Positions 11,500-26,378 of a stretch of DNA of 64,000 nucleotides are shown here, piece after piece. The stretch is from Pachypanchax playfairii. Its lineage: Eukaryota > Chordata > Actinopteri > Cyprinodontiformes > Aplocheilidae. Under the pieces are notes generated by a model. It saw only the letters and a program-made list of their open reading frames with translations. It did not search any database and was not told where the DNA came from. The translations under genes were made by a program, and so were the position numbers. Numbering within the stretch: the first letter of the stretch is position 1; every line of letters begins with the position of its first letter. The DNA lies in the NCBI GenBank assembly GCA_006937955.1, contig SSNP01000066.1, positions 90,247 to 154,246 of the forward strand. Reading direction: 5' to 3'.

Positions 11500-14400
11500 A
11501 TGGCCACGTCGTCCTCAGGTGAGTTTACCTGAACAATAATTCATTTCATCTGCATGAGACGGTTTTAACAGACGGTTTATTCACCTGAAGGTTTTTCTCA
11601 CTTTAGAGTTTTTAATATAAAATCTGGAAGTTCTGGAAGGAATATTTATTTATATTGGATTTTTTTTATAATTAGATATTTGCAGAAATTCACCTTCGAA
11701 GTTGAATGAGAGTAAATTTTTGAGCGTTGACCTGGATCAGAACCAACGTTTTGTGATGTTGAAAAGCAATAAAAGATCATATAAGTTTTATTTTATGATT
11801 TACAGACATTCGTTCTTATAAACCTGAACTTTGACCTTCTGGTTAGAGATAAAAAGAATCCATATTCAGTTTGTAAGATAATAAAATGTGAGCGAGAAAC
11901 GAGCAGCATGACACTCTAGAGAACATGTGAACACATCCTGCAGAACATGAACGACACTATACGTAGAACATGTGAACACATCCTGCAGAACATGAACGAC
12001 ACTATACGTAGAACATGTGAACACATCCTGCAGAACATGAACGACACTATACGTAGAACATGTGAACACATCCTGCAGAACATGAACGACACTATACGTA
12101 GAACATGTGAACACATCCTGCAGAACATGAACGACACTATACGTAGAACATGTGAACACATCCTGCAGAACATGAACGACACTATACGTAGAACATGTGA
12201 ACACATCCTGCAGAACATGAACGACACTATACGTAGAACATGTGAACACATCCTGCAGAAAATGAACGACACTATACGTAGAACATGTGAACACATCCTG
12301 CAGAACATGAACAACACTATACGTAGAACATGTGAACACATCCTGCAGAACATGAACAACACTATACGTAGAACATGTGAACACATCCTGCAGAACATGA
12401 ACGACACTATACGTAGAACATGTGAACACATCCTGCAGAACATGAACGACACTATACGTAGAACATGTGAACACATCCTGCAGAACATTAATGACTGTGT
12501 AGAACAGGGATGGGCAACTCCAGGCCTCGAGGGCCACTATCCTGCACATTTTAGATGTTCCCCTGTTTCACCACACCTGATTCAAATCTGCAACCTCTCA
12601 GCAAGTCCTATAGAAGCCTGTTAACGACCTGTTCATCTGCAGCACCCCTGGTGTAGAACATGTGAATGGATGTGTTACATTAATCCACCTGTAGGGGGCA
12701 GCAGAGCGCGAACGAGGCAGGTTAAAACTGTGAAGCAGAGAAAAATAAAGAAGATACACATATAAACATCAGATCTTGAAGTAAACAATCAGTTTCAGCC
12801 TGAAGTCTCTTTATTTAGTCTCAGTTGATTTTCATGTTCTTGATCTTACAGTTCCGACCCGGATCCATCGCAGGAGCAGCCTGAACATCCTGCCGCCCAG
12901 CAGTAAGTTCTGGAAGAATGGATTTGGTTTACTGAGCAGTTTACTGTGTAGAATGAAAAAAGACTAATTACAAATAAAATGTCTTGAACAAATAATGATT
13001 ATAATCGGATCTGTTTTAATGCCTGTACTGGATTAGAGGGAACATTTGATCAGTCTGCAGATGTTTCTCATGACCAGTCTTAGACCTGGACGTGTCTGGA
13101 GACGAGTCTGACTGATCATGTGTGTTCCTGCAAGATGGAGAAGAACTTCATAATGAGTTTGTGTTTGTTGGTGTTTCAGTGTCAGAGCTGAGGCTCGTTC
13201 TGATCGGGAACAGCTGGTCAGAGACCAGTTTCATCTCAGACCTCCTTCTGACAAAAACTGGGATCAGTGAACCAGAACCACCAAACAGCTGCATGAAAGT
13301 CAGCGGACTGATTCACAAGACCAGACTGTGTGTGATCCAGACCCCGGATCTGCTCTGTTCCAGTATCTCTGATGAAAAACTAAAGGAACACATACAGGAC
13401 TGTGTGAGACTCTCTGATCCTGGACCTCATGTCTTCCTGTTGGTCATACAGTCTGATACCTTCACTGAGCTGCACAAGAAGAAGCTCTACAGAACCCTGG
13501 AACTGTTCAGCCGTGACTCGTTTAACCATTCTCTGGTTCTGATACCGACACCAAGAGACGAGTCGACAGGTTTCTATTACCACCCGCCTCTCCTGAACCT
13601 GATCAGACGGTGTGGTGACAAGTCACTCCGACTCCGACTGACACGCCCCGATCTGAACAAGCTGCTGAGGAGCTTGAATCAACATCTGGAGATGAATGAC
13701 AGGAAACACGTGATCTGTGACCATCCGAGTATCAAACCCACCACACGGGATCCTGTGAGTTCCAGTTCTGCTCCGTCTGTTGGTGAGTACAAACAAACAA
13801 ACAAACAAACAAACAAACAAACAAACAAACAAACTGTTTACTGAATCAGTTCCTTCTAATTTAACATGTAAACGAGGGTGTTTATGTTAGAGTGATGATC
13901 CAGAATCCAGCACGAGTCCTGATCTGGTTCCATGTTGGAAAAGAGTTAAACAGAAAAACTGAATCTGCACAACGTGATACGCACGTTTATCTGAAGGTGA
14001 CGGGACGCGTGGCGTCCTGTGATGGTCCGGTGAAACCCTGCCCCACCCACCCCGTTCACCTCACCCCCACCTCGCCCCCACCTCACCCCTACCCACCCCC
14101 ACCTGCCCTGTGCTCTCCTTCTCCTTTATGTGACATCATGTCTTCTTCTTGTTGTCCTTCCATCATTGTTTGATGGAACCTTCATGTCTTCTTGTTGCAG
14201 GTGAAGAAGAACCACCAGAGCATCTCAGAATCGTTCTGGTCGGGAAGACCGGTTGTGGGAAGAGTTCTACAGGAAACACCATCCTGGGCAGGAAGGAGTT
14301 TGAAGCTAAATTAAGTCAGAAGTCGGTCACAAAGAGATGCGAGAAGGCGGAGAGTAAAGTATCTGGACGTTGGGTTTCTGTGGTCGACACTCCGGGTCTG

Positions 14401-15549
14401 TTTGACAACAGTTTAACCCACAGTGAGGTTCAGGAGGAGCTGATGGAGTGTATTAATTATCTGGCTCCGGGACCACACGTCTTCCTGTTGGTGATACAGA
14501 TCGGCAGGTTCACTGCTGAAGAGAGAGACACGTTAGAACACATCAAGAAGGTCTTTGGGAAGAACTCTGAGAAGTTCACCATCATCCTGTTAACTGGAGG
14601 AGACAACCTGCAGGAGAACGACGTCACCATCCACGATTACATCAACAATGAAAGTGAAGACTCGTTTAAGAAGCTGCTCGCTGACTGTGGAGGACGATAC
14701 CACGTCTTCAATAACAGAGACAAAGACCGGGCTCAGGTCAACGAGCTGATAGTGAAGATCGACACCATGGTGAAGAAGAACGGAGGAAGCTGCTACACCA
14801 ACAAGCTGCTGCAAGATACTGAAGCAGCCATAAAGAAGAAAATGCAGGAGATCCTGAAAGAGAGAGAAGAAGAGATGAAGGTCAAGATGGAAGAACTTCA
14901 AAGAAAACACGAGGAAGAAAAGGAAGCCATGAAAAGAAAAGTGGAGGAGGAGAGAGTGGAAATGGGACAGGTGAGACAAATTCTTCAAAAGATGGAGGAA
15001 AACCTCCATAAAGAGCTTCAGAAGAGAAAGAAAGACCAGGACATCAGGGAGGAAGAGGAGAGAAGAAGAACCGAGGAGGAGAAGATACAACAGCAGAAGT
15101 GGACAGAAGAGAAAGAAGCTCTGGAGCAAAAAATCCAGTCAGAATTACAAGAAAAAGATATGATTGATCAAAAACTAGAAAAATACAGAAAAGAACTGGA
15201 AGAAAAGGGACGAGCGATGGAGGAGGAGCAACGAGAGTGGTGGGACAAGAGACAACGAGAAGACAAGGAGAGACAACAGCTGGAGGAGAGACGAATCCAA
15301 CAACTCCAGGAGGAATACGAAAAGGAAAAATACCAGAATCTGAAAACGCTGGAAGAACAGAAGAGAAGAGAAGTTCATGAGAAACAGCTGAGAGAGTTGG
15401 AGGAAAAATATAAAGAAGAAATTCAACATATGAAAGAAAAATTCATAGAAGGAGCAAGAAAACAAGCTGAACTCAGAGGGAGGTACAAACTGTTTGATCC
15501 GTTCCTTCCAGCTGTGGAATACATCGAAAAAAACTGCAAAATGATGTAA
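11500..15549 (+). CDS. gimap8-like: GIMAP-family GTPase with two AIG1 domains (gene A)
   Basis: Four coding exons, all joined in phase 1: 11500-11518, 12852-12902, 13180-13782 and 14201-15549, giving 673 residues. The first is a 19-nt exon starting ATGGCCACG. AIG1 domain 1 (about 24-224) keeps the GPHVFLLVIQ conserved box but has no Walker A lysine: the loop reads GNSWSETS. AIG1 domain 2 (about 232-430) is canonical, with G1 GKTGCGKS at 239-246, DTPG at 287-290, GPHVFLLVIQIGRF in the conserved box, and TGGD at the G4 position. A long charged coiled coil fills about 440-655. The protein ends CKMM, a CaaX-like tetrapeptide. GIMAPs are GTP-dependent scaffolds on lymphocyte membranes that influence survival; by analogy domain 2 would bind GTP and domain 1 would act as a pseudo-GTPase partner. 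The model is supported by splice phase and the matching exon layout in gene C. Confidence 0.88.
11912..12489. repeat. 45-bp minisatellite in intron 1 of gene A
   Basis: Nearly 13 copies of a 45-bp unit (contains GAACATGTGAACACATCCTG and ACGACACTATACGTA), almost identical to one another apart from one AAATG and two CAACAC variants. Because 45 is a multiple of three, frames of about 225 codons stay open on both strands. It lies wholly between coding exons 1 and 2 of gene A, so I regard it as intronic. Confidence 0.95.
12507..12655. mobile_element. short non-autonomous fish DNA element
   Basis: Begins GGGATGGGCAACTCCAGGCC and continues through TCGAGGGCC and CACACCTGATTCAAAT. This is a sequence type found in very many teleost genomes and related to the copy at 7911-8040. 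It directly abuts the 45-bp minisatellite. Confidence 0.5.
13790..13833. repeat. (CAAA)n microsatellite just after the exon 3 donor of gene A
   Basis: About eleven CAAA units begin 7 bases after the GTGAGT donor of gene A exon 3. Confidence 0.95.
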
Positions 15550-15604
15550 CGGTCCATCCAGATGTGAGTCAGCTCAACATCTGGATGTTCATGAAAACAC
15601 TAAC

Positions 15605-16475
15605 ATGTTTATTTTTTTTTAACAAATTTTTTATATAAATTCCAATTATATATAAAATCCCTGAAATATATTGAGACTTGTCCAAACCTGTGTGAAATAT
15701 TGATGAAATTACCCACCAATGCACATTAATTTCAAAGCATAAGGCCCTTGTATATGTTTTTTTTTTATTTTTATTTTTTTATGTCAATTTTCTCATAGAT
15801 TTTCATCAAGTTGATAATCCTGTTGTTGGACGTGCCTCTGTTATGCCCCTTATAGTTTTGAACAATTGCTGAATTGCCATGTTTGTTTGTATATGTAATA
15901 TGTTTTGTAAATAAAGGTTATTAAAAAAAAAGAAAAAAAAAAAAGTGTTACACCGAGTTTATCCTGCTAAGGAGGTTTTGGAAAGATTTAAGCTAAACAT
16001 TGATTATTGTTGTATTTTTTGTAATGCTGAAAAAGAAACAATTTTTCACTTATTTTATCATTGTCATCACTCAAAGACATTTTGGGATGATGTGCAGGAT
16101 TTTGTAAGTGAAAAAATTAATATTACTGTTTTTTACTGTGTGTGATATATTGCTGTATTTTATTTTTGATGGGATGGAGAACAACACTTCCTACATAATA
16201 CAACTTCTGGCTTGGTCTGGCTCATCGTTTCCTGCTTTCATCGTTTCATTGTTGAACTGAAACAGTATTGCGCTGTGCTTGAACTGATAAACAACAACAA
16301 CAAAGCTGAGAAGATTCTCAACCTGTTGAAAACTTTGAATTTCATTTGACTCATCAAAGGACTAATATTGTAATGCAGTATCCCCTGGTCTGTTCAATGT
16401 TCAAAGAATTTATGTCTTGTTCACGTATTTTATGTTTTTACAATAAAGACAATTTAAATAAATAAATAAAAGAAG
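15605..16475 (+). mobile_element. L1/Tx1-type LINE 3' fragments
   Basis: Two pieces in tandem. 15605-15940 is a LINE-like 3' tail ending in AATAAAGGTTATT plus an A-run. At 15945-16145 a frame encodes a zinc-binding end of a LINE reverse transcriptase: CIFC, then 8 residues, HLFYHC, then KTFWDD, the usual C-x2-C...H-x4-C pattern. It is followed by a 3' UTR ending CAATAAAGACAATTTAAAT with an A-rich tail near 16470. Truncated and not active. It lies between genes A and B. Confidence 0.7.
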
Positions 16476-16854
16476 AAGGTGATCTGACAAGAACATCAAC
16501 AAAACTTTAGAACTTAAACGTTGCTGTAAAATAAAAACCTCAATAAGAGTCAGTCAACATCTGGAAAAATACAAGTATCAGAACAGAATCCAGTTTCACT
16601 TCATATTTTATTTACTGAGTTTAAACTGATTTAAAGAATTCTTTTTTTATAAATCAGAAAGTTCATGTCGTCCATGTGGAACCTCAATCTGCAGAGAGAC
16701 GAGAATGTTTTGAATTTAAAATGTTCCTCAGGTGGATTTTAACTTCTTTAACTAAATGTTTTATGATCAAACCTGTAAACAGGTGTGATGCTGCTCAGTT
16801 TACAGGGACTTTGTTCCTCTTTAATCTCACCTGATCTGAGTGAGAAGCCCTGTG

Positions 16855-16892
16855 ATTGGCCGGTTCCACCTGTCAGGATAAACTTTATAAAG
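16855..16892 (+). promoter_or_regulatory. possible core promoter of gene B (CCAAT and TATA-like)
   Basis: An inverted CCAAT (ATTGG at 16855-16859) lies 25 bp upstream of TTTATAAAG (16884-16892). This suits transcription starting near 16915, just ahead of the first recognised exon of gene B. The first ATG after it opens only a 10-codon frame. Confidence 0.3.
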
Positions 16893-17054
16893 GTTGGAGT
16901 CAAAGTCCAGAGGAGGGGCAGAACTTTGCTGCCAGAATGTTAATGAATAAATGTCTTTATTCCTCATGAACATATTAAATAAGTTCCAGTTATCTGAGTG
17001 AAGTCGGACGGTCTGAATCAGGTTTTGTTTTTTCCTACAGAAGAAGAAGAAGAG

Positions 17055-20131
<3,077 letters not shown>

Positions 20132-20779
20132 AAAGATCAAGAGTTACAGATATAAACAATATAAACATCTGATCATCATCTGGACTGAACAGTGAAGTAA
20201 CAGGAGCAGATGGAGGAATCTAAACCTTCATCAACAAGCTGCTCCAAGCAGAAGTTTCTGTCTCACTAAATATTAATGTGTAAAAATCTCATTTTGAGTC
20301 AAAGTTCTGCAGATTGTTGTCAAGTGAAACTCACATGCAGAAATACAGTTTATATAAAATGTCACTGAACTGAAAGAAAACAAACACATTCAGTAGAACT
20401 GATCCGATGAAACATCTTCATACCTGGATCATTCAGAGATTTCAGAGGAGCTGATTGGACGATTCGTTGTTATTATTTACTTTTTAACACAAATCAAACC
20501 AACCAGCAGATGGAGATGTTCCATGTTCAGGTCCGTCTCACCCTTACAGGTGTGAGTCGGTCATAAACCGTTTCCATTCTTCTTCATTCATTTACAAAAT
20601 ACAATTATTACTTCATTTTCTAAACGTTTATTTTTTACATGTTCCTTGAGGTGGACAACATGTATGTGGACTTTGAAAGGACTTAATGACTGATGATGTC
20701 ACTTCCTACGCTGCCAGTAGGTGGCGTTGTATAAAGTGACACATTAGAGTCAGTTGTGGTTACTCATTCAAGTATATCA

Positions 20780-20782
20780 TGT

Positions 20783-20824
<42 letters not shown>

Positions 20825-21450
20825 TTGTATTTCTGACCTCCTGAGGACCCGTTTCCTGACTTTTACTATCTTTCTGGGGTCCGAGGGTTCTTGTGGGGAC
20901 CAAAGCCTGGTCCCCATGAGGGGGACTCCCCTTTTTAGGGTTAGGGGTTAGGTTTATAGGTATGGTGTGAATAGAGTTTTAGTTAGTCTTAGGGTTAGTT
21001 ATAGATCAGTAATGGTTAAGGTTAGGAAAAGGGTTTGGGTTAGGTATAAATCTAGTTACTAAAATCAATGGAAGTCAATGGACGGTCCCCATAAGGATAC
21101 CAAAACACACTGTATGTGTGTGTGTGTGTGGGTTTGTATTTCTGACCTCCTGAGGACCCGTTTCCTGACTTTTACTATCTTTCTGGGGTCCGAGGGTTCT
21201 TGTGGGGACCGAAGCCTGGTCCCCATGAGGGGGACTCCCCTTTTTAGGGTTAGGGGTTAGGTTTATAGGTATGGTGTGAATAGAGTTTTAGTTAGTCTTA
21301 GGGTTAGTTATAGATCAGTAATGGTTAAGGTTAGGAAAAGGGTTTGGGTTAGGTATAAATCTAGTTACTAAAATCAATGGAAGTCAATGGACGGTCCCCA
21401 TAAGGATACCAAAACACACTTGTGGGTGTGTGTGTGTGTGTGTATTGATG
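20780..21450 (+). repeat. tandem pair of about 300-bp GGTCCCC/GGGTTAG repeats with (GT)n flanks
   Basis: Two copies, about 20821-21112 and 21129-21421, are nearly identical; the clearest difference is CAAAGCC versus GAAGCC. Each runs from (GT)n-GGGTTTGTATTTCTGACC through GGTCCCCATGAGG, several GGGTTAG-like motifs, and ends GGTCCCCATAAGGATACC. This is a widespread teleost repeat type, not a telomere. (GT)n tracts separate the copies and a (TTTG)n tract follows at about 21450-21473. Confidence 0.85.
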
Positions 21451-21804
21451 TTTGTTTGTTTGTTTGTTTGTTGACCTAAACACAAAACTGTTTATGGTCA
21501 AAGAAAACCTATAATTTGTGAAGAAAAAGACGTTTCTAATATTTTGTTTTATTTTTGACTGAATCACATTTTAACCATCAGAAAATTGACTGAAATATTC
21601 GATTTGAAATAACTGATTTATGTTTTAATGATTGACAGCTGTTACCAGGATCTTTCTAGAAATCACATGACAATGAATCGAGTTTTGTGTTTTTTATGGT
21701 TAAACTAAAAAATACAAACAAACTAATTCAACTGGTAACATGACTGTAAAGTGTTGAGAGACTAAAATATAAACCCGAGAGAGTTCGGAGGGTTAGAAAG
21801 ATAC

Positions 21805-21810
21805 TTTATT
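21805..21810 (-). terminator. polyadenylation signal AATAAA for gene C
   Basis: On the minus strand AATAAA lies about 1.2 kb beyond the stop of gene C. The interval 21811-22990 has no competing frame and would be a long 3' UTR. Confidence 0.45.
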
Positions 21811-22990
21811 GAAACTGTTTTGTCACAACAGCTGATGTAAAATCACTATAATAAAAAAAAAGAAAAATGGCACATGGTGTAAACAACAATGTAAACAACT
21901 AACAATATCAAAAAACAAAGCAATAAAAACCATGAAGTGAAAACTCGTATCTTTTACACATAACAAATAATTACAAGTCTCATTCACTGATCTGAAGACC
22001 GGGACCTCATGAGGTTCAGCGTCTTGTACTGAGACACTTCAACACTTGATGGAGGACGAACTGAACCACCAACCGTCCAATCAGCAGACAGCCTCTCTTC
22101 CTCCTGAGCCACGCCCACTCTGATGTCACCTGTCAGTACTGGTTAAACATTTTCACGCTCATATGTTCGAAACAGAAAGAATTTAGAAAGATTTGAACGT
22201 CTTCAACAAGAACCAGAACCAGATGGTTGGGCAGCTGGGTCAGAACATCTCCACATCTGCAGCTCTGTGGGATGTTCTGGGTTTTCAGAGGTCAGAACCA
22301 ACTAAAAGTAATGCAGGAAGGAGAACCAGAGACAAGGTCATAGAGGACCAAAGACAGTTACTCTAAGTGACACAGAACAGCTGATCCAAAGACACAGAGC
22401 AGCACAGTTTGTTGTGTTTGGGTCTGCTAATGGGTCGGGGTCTCCATGGTGACCTGAGTCCACTACCTAAAGCTCCAACATGATCACAGGAGAGAAAGTC
22501 CCATTTCAGCACTGAGCTGCAGGGAGACCCGCCCACATGTTTAAGAATACTTCATCTAAGTATTAACCATATTGTACAAGACAACTATGAACAAGTTTCA
22601 TTCCTATGATAGAAGTAGAAAAGTTTCCTTTGATCAACAGAACCGAGGACGTCATGGTAGAAAGTAACTCTGTATTAACGTTACCTAGTGAAGTTATCTG
22701 TTGGAGGACGGACTTCTTTATAATGATGAATCTAGAAGATCTTATTTAGTGATTGTGGAGATGTTGAAACTTCACTCACTCCTTATGGAAAGTAAAACTT
22801 TTAAACTTTATAATCTCTGTTTGTGGTTCTTCTGAAAGTTTAACTGGGTTTTGGGAACTATTTCTCTGACAGTGAGGGTGAACATCAAGCACACTGCCAG
22901 AATAACAAGACTGATGGTTTTTACAGAGTTTGGTTTCAGATCAGGATCTTTGGAAGTGATTAATCTGATTTTACAGGATGATGATTCAAA

Positions 22991-25900
22991 TCAAAGCAGG
23001 GTACAACTCTTATAACTATTTTTCAGATCTTCTATTTCTTTTTCATGCTTTATTTCTAATTCCTGAAGTTCTTCTTGGTGCTGTTTTTGGTTGTGATGTA
23101 ACAGTTTACCTAAGTGATTATACTCTTTACAGTTTGTCTCTTCGGCTTCTTGCATTTCTTTTTTGTGGTTTAGCTTCAGTTCATGTAGTTCCTCCATGTG
23201 TTTTTCCACCAGAGCTGTAAAATCTTTGGTGTATTTCTCTCTGAACTCATTAAATTCTTCAGCTTGTTTTCTTGCCTCCTCTTCATATTTCTTTTTCATG
23301 TCTTCTAATTTTTTCTTATAGTTCTCTTCTAATTCTGTTCTCTCCTTCTCTTCCTGCTCTCTTCTGATTCGATCTTCTTCTTTTCGTTTTATTTGATCTT
23401 TCTCTCGTTCCTGCTCATATTCTTCTTGAAGTTTTGTTAGTTTTTCTTGTTCCTCTTTACGTCTCTTTTCATTCTCTTGATATCTATTATCCCACCATTC
23501 TTTCCTTTCCTTCTCCCATTTCTCTCGTTCTTCTCTGATCTCTTCCTTGTTCTTCTCCAGCTCTCTGCCAGTAGTTTCTTTCATTTGGGCTTCTGACTTT
23601 ATCTTTTTTTCCAGTTCTTCAAGTTTTTGTTTCCACTCTTGTTGTTTAAGTTCTTCTTGTGTTTTCTTCAAGTTGTCCTCCTCTTCTCTCATTTCTTGTT
23701 CTTTCCGTCTTTGTTGTCGTTCATTATTTATATTTTCCTCCATGTCTTTCAGTTGCTTTTCCCTCAATTTTCGTTCTTTTTCTATTTCTGCTCTTTGTTC
23801 TTTCATTTTGGACTCCATTGCTTGTATCGTCTGCTGATGTTTTTGTTCAAGTTCTTCTTTCTGTCTCTGCATCTCTTCTTCTTTTTCTTTCAGGATTCTC
23901 TCCACTTCCTTTTTTATTGCCATCTCGGCCTCCTGGAACATGTCAGTGGTGTAACAGTCGCCACCATTTTTACTCACCATTGACTCAGTCTTCATCAGCA
24001 GTTCTCTAACCTGAGCACGATTCTTCTGGTCATTATTGTTGAAGACATGGTATCTGTCTTTACAGTCATGAATCAGTTTTTTGACAAAGTCCTCACAATC
24101 TTCTTCAAGGTAATTCTCAAATGATTGATTCTTTAGATCATCTTTTCTGGTGAAGGTAACAATTATAAAATCTTGTGAATTATTACCAAAATACTTTTTG
24201 ATCAGACTTACAGTTTCTTTTTCTTCATTTGTGAATCGACCGATCTGCAGGACCAGTAAGATCACATGAGGTCCAGGAGCCAACATGTTGATACATTTCA
24301 CTAGTTCCTGTTCTACTTCACTGTTGGTCAGACTCGTATCAAACAAACCAGGTGTGTCAACAACAACAACAGGTCGACCATCAATCTCTCCTGTAGCTTT
24401 TTCACAATACTTTGTGACTGACTTTCCACTGGCTTTGGATTTAAAGTGATCTCTACCCAGTATAGTGTTTCCTGTTGCACTCTTTCCACTGCCAGTTTTT
24501 CCAATCAGTACCATCCTGATTAAATCTCTACTCTGATTTACGTCTTCTGTGTTTCTGTTCTTTTTCACTCCCTGCAGTTCAGCTTTAAGCTTTGTGTTAA
24601 TGTTTCCCTGTTCTACAACCTTCTCAATCTGAGCTCTGGTGAACATGTCCTTTGTAAAGCTTCCAGATGAGGCAACGATCATCTTTTCTACAGTCTCCAA
24701 CAGTTGTGGGATCTGCTGCTGGTCCTTGATGTTGAGCACAAAGTATCTTCCTCCACAGCTCTGACAGAGTTCCTGGATGCTCCTACTTTCTCTGATAAAG
24801 TCTCTGACAGCTGGAGCTGTAGGATCTGAGTCCACAGTGAACAGAATCATGGTGAAGTCATTGACTCGAGAGCTGAACGAGTCCTGGATGGTCTGTAACT
24901 CTCCCTTGTCTTCATCAGTGAGAGGAGCCACAGGTAGGACCAGGATGAAGGCCTGGACACCCTCAGGATCACAGAGGGAGATACACCTGAATGATTCTGT
25001 CATCACTTCCTCCTGAGGTTTTCCACACAAGGCAGGCATCTCCACCAGAGAAACACATCGTCCACACACATCTCCATGATCTTTAACACACTGAAGCCCC
25101 GTCTGACCTAAAATGGCCCTGGCTGCTGAGGTCTTCCCTGATCCTCTCCTCCCACACAGAACCAGGTTTAGAACAGGTTTAATCTGTTCAGACTCTCCTC
25201 TGAGGTCGAGGTATGTTCCTTTATTTCTATAAACAATCTTCTCAATCTCCTGCATTAACTTTATGTGGTGATCATTAAACGTGAATCTTCCTCCACAGTC
25301 GTTAATGAGTTCAGTAACCGAAACACTCCTTTCCTCCTCTTTATGTGTGATGACCACCATCGAGTGTTTGAAGACACGTTGACCGAACAAACTCAGGACG
25401 AACTTCAGAGTTTTTCTGTTCTCTTCATTGAACTCTGAAGATTTCACTAACAGCAGAAGAACATGTGGTCCGGGGAGGCAAAGTGTCACACAGCTTGTTA
25501 TCTCTTCCATAACAGATTTCACTGACAGGCTGTAGATATCAGGCATCTTCACTACTGCTATGGATTTTCCTTTCCACTCTCCGTTAAAAACTCCACATTG
25601 CTTGTTTGGGTTGAACCTAAAAAACTGTAATAGATTTTTTCCAGTGATGGATCTCAAGAGTGAATTCTTCTTGTCTTCACTTTTTCCAAACATCACAATC
25701 CTGAAACCACCTGCAACAAAAACAGACAAAAGAATAAATCAGTATTAAACTCCAATTAGCTTGATATAAAAACTCACTTAATCACAACCGACTGTCAGAA
25801 TTTAAAGGCCAACTCACCCCCTCCAGATTACATCCTGCCCTCACTCTTTTTTTTAAAGGAAGTAGAATCTAAAGGAGGTGGTGCCTGGGGACCAGCGTAC

Positions 25901-26346
25901 ATGTGGAGGGTGGTGGACTGGGTTGTGATTGACAAGTCGCACTACTTGCGGAGGATGTTGCGAAGGTATTGCTCCAAAAAAGGTCACTGACACGCATGGG
26001 AACACCCTGGGCCGGATTATCCAATGGTCATTATGGGCACAGGCCCAGGGGCCCGGCCACAAGGGGGCCCATGTGAGCAGTCTAAGGAAGACTAAAAAAA
26101 TGCCTTAAAATTTCAGATATTAGATATAACCAGGGCTCTAAATTAACACTNACAAAAGGTGGGTTAAAATGCACTTTAGCATGTAAAAATTTAATTTTAC
26201 AGGCCACTTCGGCCAGTGATGAATGTGGAACATGTATCATCACATGACCACACAACTCATTACCCCATGTGACCACCTGAGCTGCTTCTTATTTGCTGTC
26301 TCTCCTTTCCGTGGCAAAAACAAGTCCCAGCTGCAGAGTGATATCT

Positions 26347-26378
<32 letters not shown>

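Noticed and set aside
11866..12624. 225- and 227-codon frames with a 15-residue repeat
   Set aside because: 45-bp intronic minisatellite between splice sites of gene A; open on both strands purely because 45 is a multiple of three.
13754..13759. Alternative donor GTGAGT at 13755 in gene A exon 3
   Set aside because: Would leave phase 0, which does not fit the phase 1 acceptor at 14201; the GTGAGT at 13783 fits.
14590..15465. Minus-strand Leu/Phe-rich frames opposite gene A, and similar ones opposite B and C
   Set aside because: Shadows of Glu/Lys-rich coiled-coil codons; no splice or domain support.
20940..21330. Interstitial telomere
   Set aside because: GGGTTAG motifs are few, irregular and embedded in a longer 300-bp repeat unit, not a (TTAGGG)n array.
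24777..25016. 79-codon frame identical to one opposite gene B (19081-19320)
   Set aside because: It is the antisense of the shared AIG1 tract; its identity reflects gene conversion, not a separate gene.
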